Source of the DNA: Blautia sp.
GTDB taxonomy: Bacteria; Bacillota; Clostridia; Lachnospirales; Lachnospiraceae
Direction: 5' to 3'
Assembly: GCA_017420455.1 (NCBI GenBank)
Contig: JAFOJB010000040.1
Location: 1-10,965 of the forward strand
Length of the DNA: 10,965 nucleotides
Each line of letters begins with the position of its first letter. Within the stretch, counting starts at the first letter, position 1. This document shows, in pieces, positions 6,274 through 10,965 of the stretch. The position numbers and the translations under genes are program-made. The notes under the pieces were generated by a model that was not told the DNA's origin, did no database searches, and saw only the letters and a program-made list of their open reading frames with translations.

Positions 6274-6451
6274 TACATCTCAGGGCCTTACCGGCCGGGT
6301 ACTGCCTGTGTTTTCAAGGAGTCCGGTGTCATGACAGACTGCAGAAGAACCGTCATGCGCCGAAATCACATCCGTTCCCAGCGGTGAAGCCTTGAAATGT
6401 AATTGTTTGCGAGCCCTCCTTGCTTTTTCCACAGCTCTGACCTGCGTTTTC

Positions 6452-8035
6452 TCAGAAGATCCACGCACTCCCGCTTTCGCCGTCTTCATCCTCCTGAATG
6501 GGAGGCTCAAAATGGAATGGAGGCTTATACTGCAGTACCAGCGGAAGAAGTTCGTCCTGCATGTTTTCCCTTGTATAGCATTCCTCATCGAAAACCATCG
6601 TTACCATTTTGTTTTCCGTGCAGCTTTCCCAGACAGGCAGCCCCTGCGTATTCGGATCGCCTGTTCTCGCAAAATTGACAAAAGCGGAGGACATTACTCT
6701 GTCCAGCATTTCGTAATTCCCCTGATGGCAGATGGGGATCCTGTCTGCGTTATGCAAACAGTACGGGATATCAGAACAGTGCCAGGCCGCCCTTCCTCCG
6801 TCATAATCGAAGATCTTTGCAAACATATAATTGTAGACCGGAGCCTTTGCCGTCTTTGCCTTTTTCATCACATAATCCACTGTAGAGGGAAGAAACATCG
6901 TTTCAAGGTCAACGGAATAGATCTCATTTGTGTTCGGGTATACCTTCCGGAAAGCATTCAGGATCTTCTCTCCGCCTTCTTCTCCATAGTATTCTTTCAC
7001 GTATCTTTCCCGTTCTTCAGCCGTAAGCTCAGAGCGGACGCCGTAATCCTTCGTAAAGCCGATCTCGGAAATTACAGTACCAACCATAGTGGGTATCGTA
7101 AGAGACTTCTCCGAAAAATCTCCCATGAGGGGATCGCAGGTATAATAATCGTTGGGACGCGGTGCCCAGCTGATCCTTTTCCCTTCCTTCCTGTATCTGG
7201 CCGTTACTTTATTGACCGCCCAGATATACTGCGGAACAGGAACTCTCTCCAGCTTCTCCGCCTGGTCTTCCGGGATATTGAGCTGCGTAAGAATGGCCGT
7301 CACCAGTTCCTTTGCAGGAACATCCGAGGCAAACAGCTCTTCCGGAATAACGCCGGACATAACGATCATCTTGTGGAACAGGCCTTCTGCTTCCGGAATC
7401 TGTCCGAGAGCCGTCACCTTTCCTCCGCCGCCGGACTGCCCGAAGATCGTCACATTATCCGGGTCTCCTCCAAAGCAGGCAATATTGTCCCTGACCCAGC
7501 GGAGCGCCTCAACCAGATCAGCCATGCCCACATTGACGCTGTTCCTGTATTTTTCTCCGAAATCTGACATATCCAGATATCCGAAAGCATTCAGCCGGTG
7601 ATTTACCGTAACCACCACCACATCGTCCAGCTTTGCCAGATTGAAACCGTCGTAGCATACCTGCTCTATCCCGGACCCTGCCTCAAAACCGCCGCCATGG
7701 ATCCAGAACATGACCGGTTTCCTGGCTTTCCTGTCACAGGAAGAAGTCCAGACATTAAGATACTGGCAGTGCTCGGAGGCCGGCCAGAACCTGTGCGGAA
7801 TCATTACTTCCCCGGAAGGCATGGGCTCTGTAAGAACAGGACAGATCATCCCGTAGCTTCCTGCATCTTTGATACCTTCCCACGCTTCAACCGGCTCCGG
7901 CATACAGAACCGCCTGGCCTTCGCGTACCGGATTCCGTAAAAATGATCCACGCCGTCATAATGAAAGCCTCTGATTTTTCCTTTCGGCGTATCCACGATC
8001 GGTGCTTTTGTGCTCATACAAAACGTTTTTGCCAT
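6452..8035 (-). CDS. Type B carboxylesterase (alpha/beta hydrolase)
   Basis: A 527-residue cytoplasmic serine esterase of the cholinesterase/para-nitrobenzyl-esterase family, which splits carboxylic esters. Visible: GIRYAKARRF near the N terminus (34-43), SEHCQYLNVW (87-96), oxyanion loop WIHGGGF (111-117), nucleophile Ser201 in IFGQSGGGG (197-205), likely acid Glu324 in VGTVISEIGF (318-327), and His419 in WHCSDIPY (418-425). The nucleophile elbow reads G-Q-S-G-G rather than the common G-E-S-A-G. There is no signal peptide. The start is ATG 8035 because AAGGAG lies 8 nt before it; the frame is open to an ATG touching the asparaginase stop, but those 25 extra residues look unlike the family. 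It sits 75 nt after the asparaginase gene, so probably same transcript. The acidic tail (QEDEDGESGSAWIF, 514-527) is unusual. The substrate is unknown. Confidence 0.9.
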   Translation of the reverse strand: MAKTFCMSTKAPIVDTPKGKIRGFHYDGVDHFYGIRYAKARRFCMPEPVEAWEGIKDAGSYGMICPVLTEPMPSGEVMIPHRFWPASEHCQYLNVWTSSCDRKARKPVMFWIHGGGFEAGSGIEQVCYDGFNLAKLDDVVVVTVNHRLNAFGYLDMSDFGEKYRNSVNVGMADLVEALRWVRDNIACFGGDPDNVTIFGQSGGGGKVTALGQIPEAEGLFHKMIVMSGVIPEELFASDVPAKELVTAILTQLNIPEDQAEKLERVPVPQYIWAVNKVTARYRKEGKRISWAPRPNDYYTCDPLMGDFSEKSLTIPTMVGTVISEIGFTKDYGVRSELTAEERERYVKEYYGEEGGEKILNAFRKVYPNTNEIYSVDLETMFLPSTVDYVMKKAKTAKAPVYNYMFAKIFDYDGGRAAWHCSDIPYCLHNADRIPICHQGNYEMLDRVMSSAFVNFARTGDPNTQGLPVWESCTENKMVTMVFDEECYTRENMQDELLPLVLQYKPPFHFEPPIQEDEDGESGSAWIF

Positions 8036-8110
8036 ATCCTGATCTCCTTTCTCCCGGTGAAACATCCGGTTCATTGCTTTTCCCCGCCCTTTCAGAAAGA
8101 GCGGCAACAT

Positions 8111-9118
8111 TTACAGGATCAGATCGTACTGAACGGTGCGGTAAAACAATTCCCGTATCTTTTCCGGGTCATTTGTCTCTCCCAGTACCCACATGATTTT
8201 TGTAACTGCAGCCTCCAGCGTCATGTTATACGCCTCCAGAACAGGATACTGATCCTTCACTTCCTTACCCACCTGGTAAACACTCATATCGCTGCCTTCA
8301 TAGGGAACCTGGGTCATCATCAGAATGGAGCGTCCGGAGGACAGCCATTTTCCCATCGCTTTTGCGAAGGCTCCTTCACTGCCGCCGGGAAGGCCGCCCA
8401 TCCCGAAGGACTGACAGATCAGCGCCCGGTATTCTTCGTCCTGCAGCCGTTCCAGAACAAGAGTATCCATGCCGGGTATCAATGTCAGGAGCAGGACTTT
8501 GGGTTCCAGCTTATGATAGAACACCGGCTCAGCTCCATACATGTACTGTCTGGGAGGAAGGTACCTGATGATCTTACGGCTGCGGATCACGGCCAGTTCG
8601 GGATAGTCCACACTGGCAAATGCATTGTAGCTTTTCGACCGTTCTTTTCTCGCACGGGTTCCCAGGATCACTTTTCCATCGAAGACCAGGCATACATCAT
8701 GGGAGTCGGAGTCTGAAGCATACAGAAAGCTGTGGATCAGATTGCGTTTCGCATCTGTATCATTGTTGGCTATGGATTTCTGTGATCCGGTGACGATCAC
8801 CGGTTTGGGAGAGTTCTGGATCAGGTAAGACAGAGCTGCCGTCGTATAGGCCATCGTATCAGTTCCATGGGTTACCACAAATCCGTCGTATTCTCTGTAA
8901 TGATTTTCTATGGTACTGCTTATTTTCAGCCAGTGTTCCGGCGTTACATTTGTACTGTCCAGATTCATCAGCTGAATTGTCTCAATATCACAATATTGAG
9001 ATACTTCCGGCACATAACGCAGAAGCTCCTGAGATTTCAGTTCAGGCTTCAGTCCGTCCCCGGCATCCAGGGACGCGATCGTCCCGCCGGTAGCGATCAT
9101 CAGAATTCTTTTCCTCAT
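8111..9118 (-). CDS. ansA: Type I L-asparaginase
   Basis: Hydrolyses L-asparagine to aspartate and ammonia; 335 residues and no signal peptide, as expected for the cytoplasmic type I enzyme. All key elements are visible: IATGGTIAS (8-16) with nucleophile Thr13, the second signature VVTHGTDTMAYT (81-92) with Thr86 and Asp87, TGSQ (110-113), and Lys158 in GTRARKE (153-159), matching the catalytic lysine of the family. The C-terminal domain with FGMGGLPG is present. ATG 9118 has only a weak GGG-type ribosome binding site, but the N terminus matches the family exactly. It follows the MaoC-like gene by 77 nt and precedes the esterase by 75 nt. A glutaminase or Glu-tRNA amidotransferase GatD-like role is less likely because the protein lacks an added N-terminal domain. 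Confidence 0.92.
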   Translation of the reverse strand: MRKRILMIATGGTIASLDAGDGLKPELKSQELLRYVPEVSQYCDIETIQLMNLDSTNVTPEHWLKISSTIENHYREYDGFVVTHGTDTMAYTTAALSYLIQNSPKPVIVTGSQKSIANNDTDAKRNLIHSFLYASDSDSHDVCLVFDGKVILGTRARKERSKSYNAFASVDYPELAVIRSRKIIRYLPPRQYMYGAEPVFYHKLEPKVLLLTLIPGMDTLVLERLQDEEYRALICQSFGMGGLPGGSEGAFAKAMGKWLSSGRSILMMTQVPYEGSDMSVYQVGKEVKDQYPVLEAYNMTLEAAVTKIMWVLGETNDPEKIRELFYRTVQYDLIL

Positions 9119-9195
9119 CTTTTTTTACCCGTTTCAGAGGGGGCCGGCAGGCTGCAGCATTATCCATCAGCTTTGCTGCTCCTGACAGGTTTCCG

Positions 9196-9615
9196 TCAGA
9201 CAATAAATTTTATGGTTATTTTCCCTGTGATTACTTCCTCACCGTGCTGATTGGTGCATGTCGCCTTAAGGTGCATATTCTTCTTTTCAATGTTCATATC
9301 CATTACTTCCACGGTGGCCGTAATGGTATCCCCCACCCGGACAGGAGCAGCAAAAAACCGCTCGTCTTTTACATACACGGAACCCTGGCCTGTGAGCTGC
9401 GCCCCCGCGGCAGAAAGCAGACCGGCGACCAGGTTTCCATGAACCAGCGTACTGCCGTACATTGTGGTTCTGGCGTATTCATGATTAAAATGGATCGGAT
9501 TAAGATCCTGGCTGACGGCGCCAAAAAGAAGCACATCTGCTTCTGTAAATGTCTTCGTCACCGAGTTGGACATTCCAACCGTAAAGTCTGTGATTTTTTT
9601 CATTTCATATGCCAT
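9196..9615 (-). CDS. MaoC-like (R)-specific enoyl-CoA hydratase
   Basis: A 139-residue hot-dog-fold protein, the usual length of single-domain PhaJ-type hydratases, which add water to trans-2-enoyl-CoA to give (R)-3-hydroxyacyl-CoA. The catalytic signature is intact: SQDLNPIHFNHEYA (35-48) with Asp37 and His42, followed by STLVHGNLVAGLLS (55-68). A strong ribosome binding site (AAGGAGG, 6 nt before ATG 9615) fixes the start. It is first of a likely three-gene transcript with asparaginase and esterase; no other fatty-acid or polyester gene is nearby, so its pathway cannot be told. Some family members act on non-CoA or branched acyl substrates. Confidence 0.9.
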   Translation of the reverse strand: MAYEMKKITDFTVGMSNSVTKTFTEADVLLFGAVSQDLNPIHFNHEYARTTMYGSTLVHGNLVAGLLSAAGAQLTGQGSVYVKDERFFAAPVRVGDTITATVEVMDMNIEKKNMHLKATCTNQHGEEVITGKITIKFIV

Positions 9616-9626
9616 GGTTTTCCTCC

Positions 9627-9682
9627 TTCTGAATATTTCCCTCTGAACATCTCTTTCTGAATATTTCCTTCTGAATATTTCC
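9627..9682 (-). repeat. Four 14-bp tandem repeats in the MaoC leader
   Basis: On the plus strand the unit TTCTGAATATTTCC occurs at 9627-9640, 9655-9668 and 9669-9682, with a degenerate copy (CTCTGAACATCTCT) at 9641-9654 and a partial start TTCTGG at 9683. On the coding (minus) strand each junction of perfect units reads AGAAGG, a ribosome-binding-like core, and the last one extends into the real site AAGGAGG. The array ends 12 nt before the MaoC start codon, inside the probable 5' leader. Confidence 0.9.
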
Positions 9683-9733
9683 TTCTGGTTTGCTGTTCAC
9701 CTGAAAGCTTCTCTGGTCTGCGCTTTCTTCTTC

Positions 9734-9762
9734 AATGTATCACAAATACCGGAAGGATACAA
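9734..9762 (-). promoter_or_regulatory. Possible sigma-A promoter for MaoC-ansA-esterase
   Basis: Minus-strand TTGTAT (9757-9762), a 17-bp spacer and TACATT (9734-9739), with TG one base before the -10 box. Predicted start near 9727, so the 14-bp repeats would be transcribed in a leader of about 110 nt. The boxes are imperfect. No clear terminator for the upstream gene is seen between 9763 and 9820, so read-through is also possible. Confidence 0.45.
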
Positions 9763-9820
9763 ACTCATCCTGGCTGCTCCGGAAAGTTTATTTTGCCAGA
9801 AAAGAGCCTCCGAATACTGG

Positions 9821-10965
9821 TCAGGTCCAATATTTGATGGCAAGGGCATCGCCGACGATGATCGACTCCACAGACCTTCCTGCATCGTTCATCACCATGG
9901 AAACGGCTCTGGTATTCAGCAACATTCGTATCTGGGAAGGCTGGTCATCAGAAAAATCCTCAAAAATCCTGTTCCAGTCATCCCAGGTGAGATACTCCCC
10001 ATTGTAAAGTGTCTGCTCGAAAATCTGCTCCTCCCCGGCCACCGTTTTCACCTTCTTTACATCCTCTTCGGTATCCCCGCACATGATACCGTCTGCCGTA
10101 CGATAAGTACCGTTTTCCAGATACAGGTAAACCACCCTCAGATCAGGCCCCGGCATCATTTCAGAAAGCAGATCTGTTCCCGGAACCAGATCTGTTTCCG
10201 AGTCTGCGTCCGTTTCCGCTCCTGTATCCTGTCCGTTGGATGCCGGATTTTCCTGATTTCCTGCATTTTCCGCAAACGTTTCCAAGGCAAGATCCCTGGC
10301 ATCCATCCATTCGTACATTTCCGCCAGCCTGCGGTAGCTCCGGTAATAGATCCTGACGCCATCATAGGTATCACAGAGGCTGAAGATCCCGGCTGCTTCC
10401 AGGGCGGCAGTTTCATCCGCGATGGTAGTCTCCAGCGGCTTTCCCAGTTCTTCCAGAATCTGTTCCCGGCTCTCTCCCAGATGCACCGTATATTCGCCGT
10501 TCGTGACAGTCCCGATCCGGCGTTTTTCCTTCTCCTTCTCTTCTTCTGAGACCTGATGAACGAATCTGTCGTTTTCCGGTTCTTTTCCTGCCGGGATAAA
10601 ATCCACCAGCTCACCTGCATGGCTTGCTGCTGCCTGCGGATCCGACGGAGTACCAGTACTGTACGGTTTCTCTCCGGAAGGCACACCGTCAGAGGAAGAA
10701 GCCTCCCCGGTCTGTCTGAATCCATCCGTTTGTCCGGCGTCTTCCATCTGTGAAACACCGGCGTCTCCATCCGCATAGGTTTGTCCGGCGTCTTCCACCT
10801 GCAGAACACCGCCATTTCCATCTGCACGGGTTTCTCCGGCGTCTGCTGCCTCCGAAACGCCCCCCTCCCCGTCTGCATAGAATACCGCTTCCTCTTCTTC
10901 GAAAACCGTAAAAAGGCCGTCCTCCGCCCGGAGGGTTCCGGAAAAACCGAAGACAGACAGGATCC
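9821..10965 (-). CDS. Exported acidic protein of unknown function, N terminus cut
   Basis: I do not recognise a named family. The frame enters from the right edge and is open for 380 codons; GTG 10798 is an internal codon, not a credible start, as the frame continues and has no ribosome site there. The first visible residues (ILSVFGFSGTLRAEDG) look like the end of a signal peptide, so it is probably exported. Then: an acidic run, three 17-residue tandem repeats (29-79), a low-complexity Ser/Gly/Pro segment, a charged Glu/Lys stretch (139-149), a first domain at about 154-235 beginning GTVTNGEYTVHLGESREQIL, an acidic Asp/Glu/Thr linker (about 235-265), and a second domain (about 275-380) with GIMCGDTEEDVKKV. 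GESREQILEELGKP resembles the opening of SmpA/OmlA or BLIP-like folds, and the second domain opens similarly, suggesting two copies of one fold; this is weak. A surface or spore-envelope role is possible. Confidence 0.75.
   Translation of the reverse strand, partial: ILSVFGFSGTLRAEDGLFTVFEEEEAVFYADGEGGVSEAADAGETRADGNGGVLQVEDAGQTYADGDAGVSQMEDAGQTDGFRQTGEASSSDGVPSGEKPYSTGTPSDPQAAASHAGELVDFIPAGKEPENDRFVHQVSEEEKEKEKRRIGTVTNGEYTVHLGESREQILEELGKPLETTIADETAALEAAGIFSLCDTYDGVRIYYRSYRRLAEMYEWMDARDLALETFAENAGNQENPASNGQDTGAETDADSETDLVPGTDLLSEMMPGPDLRVVYLYLENGTYRTADGIMCGDTEEDVKKVKTVAGEEQIFEQTLYNGEYLTWDDWNRIFEDFSDDQPSQIRMLLNTRAVSMVMNDAGRSVESIIVGDALAIKYWT
10727..10879 (-). repeat. Three 51-bp tandem repeats coding 17-residue units
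   Basis: The exported protein contains three consecutive units of 17 residues. Each runs as (Y/R)-ADG-x-x-GV-x-x-x-x-DAG-x-T: the first begins YADGEGGVSE, the second RADGNGGVLQ, the third YADGDAGVSQ. A decayed fourth copy may follow (DGFRQTG). The units keep the frame, so changes in copy number would lengthen or shorten an acidic stalk next to the signal peptide. Confidence 0.8.

Larger units (their letters stand above)
6010..6451. other. Gene-free stretch rich in palindromes
   Basis: No credible gene is present; frames here lack ribosome binding sites and family-like sequence. From left to right it holds a 14-bp perfect palindrome (AATTCTGCAGAATT, 6070-6083), a hairpin with 21-bp arms (6125-6173), a GAGTC/GACTC hairpin (6178-6203), a 9-bp inverted repeat (6208-6233) and a terminator-like palindrome (6247-6273). 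From 6274 to 6451 I see nothing beyond a weak CATGAC/GTCATG pair. It separates two convergent genes. Confidence 0.7.

Noticed and set aside
6392..7567. A 391-codon plus-strand open frame opposite the esterase gene.
   Set aside because: It is the antisense shadow of an unmistakable esterase; it has no ribosome binding site and a Cys/His/Phe/Arg-rich composition.
8036..8110. A 25-residue extension of the esterase starting right after the asparaginase stop.
   Set aside because: No ribosome site precedes it and its sequence does not resemble esterase N termini; a strong AAGGAG lies before ATG 8035.
7598..8716. A 372-codon plus-strand open frame across the asparaginase-esterase junction.
   Set aside because: It spans two real genes in antisense and shows no domain; it is a chance frame from low stop-codon density opposite these genes.
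10156..10878. A 240-codon open frame on the minus strand overlapping the exported protein in another frame.
   Set aside because: Its product is rich in Arg, Trp and Pro with no family-like motifs; the repeats and acidic codons of the real frame keep it open by chance.
1..10965. A hidden defence system, CRISPR array, prophage or intact transposon.
   Set aside because: No spaced direct repeats of CRISPR type, no nuclease, integrase, transposase or phage structural motifs on either strand; the only mobile-like signal is the palindrome cluster at 6070-6273.

Overview
The window looks like ordinary chromosomal DNA from a Gram-positive, gut-type anaerobe of the Bacillota, most like Lachnospiraceae. 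Evidence: strong AGGAGG-type ribosome binding sites, consensus sigma-A promoters with 17-bp spacers, a lipoprotein signal on a surface glycosidase, an MsmG-type sugar ABC permease beside GH2/GH43 genes, and an ArsR-type regulator of the large two-domain kind. The taxonomic call is inference from style, not from a marker gene. The first 10 bases equal the 3' end of the common Illumina adapter, so the left edge is a contig end and the last codons of the first gene there are not genomic.

Layout. 1-3173 (minus strand): a carbohydrate operon read right to left, consisting of a 5'-truncated sugar ABC permease, a cytoplasmic GH2 glycosidase, and a secreted GH43 glycosidase cut by the contig edge. 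3174-3417: a divergent control region with a near-consensus promoter on each strand and operator-like repeats. 3418-4347 (plus): the ArsR-type regulator. 4348-4569: two inverted-repeat structures and another consensus promoter. 4570-6009 (plus): a GH32-like lipoprotein glycosidase. 6010-6451: a 442-bp gene-free stretch packed with palindromes, ending in a probable bidirectional terminator. 6452-9615 (minus): MaoC-like hydratase, type I L-asparaginase and type B carboxylesterase, probably one operon whose leader holds four 14-bp tandem repeats. 9821 to the right edge (minus): an exported, acidic protein of unknown function, with 17-residue tandem repeats, cut at its N terminus.

How the genes fit together. 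The left half is a small glycan-use locus: surface enzymes (GH43, GH32) would trim arabinose- or fructose-containing glycans outside the cell, a transporter would import the products, and GH2 would cut them inside. The ArsR-like protein, divergent from the operon, is the natural candidate regulator, and both leaders share CCGTTTT plus GTCG(G)A(A)TT-type elements. The transporter is incomplete: the solute-binding protein, the first permease and about the first 110 residues of the second permease are absent, and the remaining 3' part lies directly behind an intact promoter. That is either a real deletion or an assembly join. The right half has no obvious metabolic link to the left. I see no defence system, CRISPR array, RNA gene or intact mobile element. 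The most interesting points are the truncated permease fusion, the palindrome cluster, the repeats carrying ribosome-binding-like cores, and the two-domain regulator.
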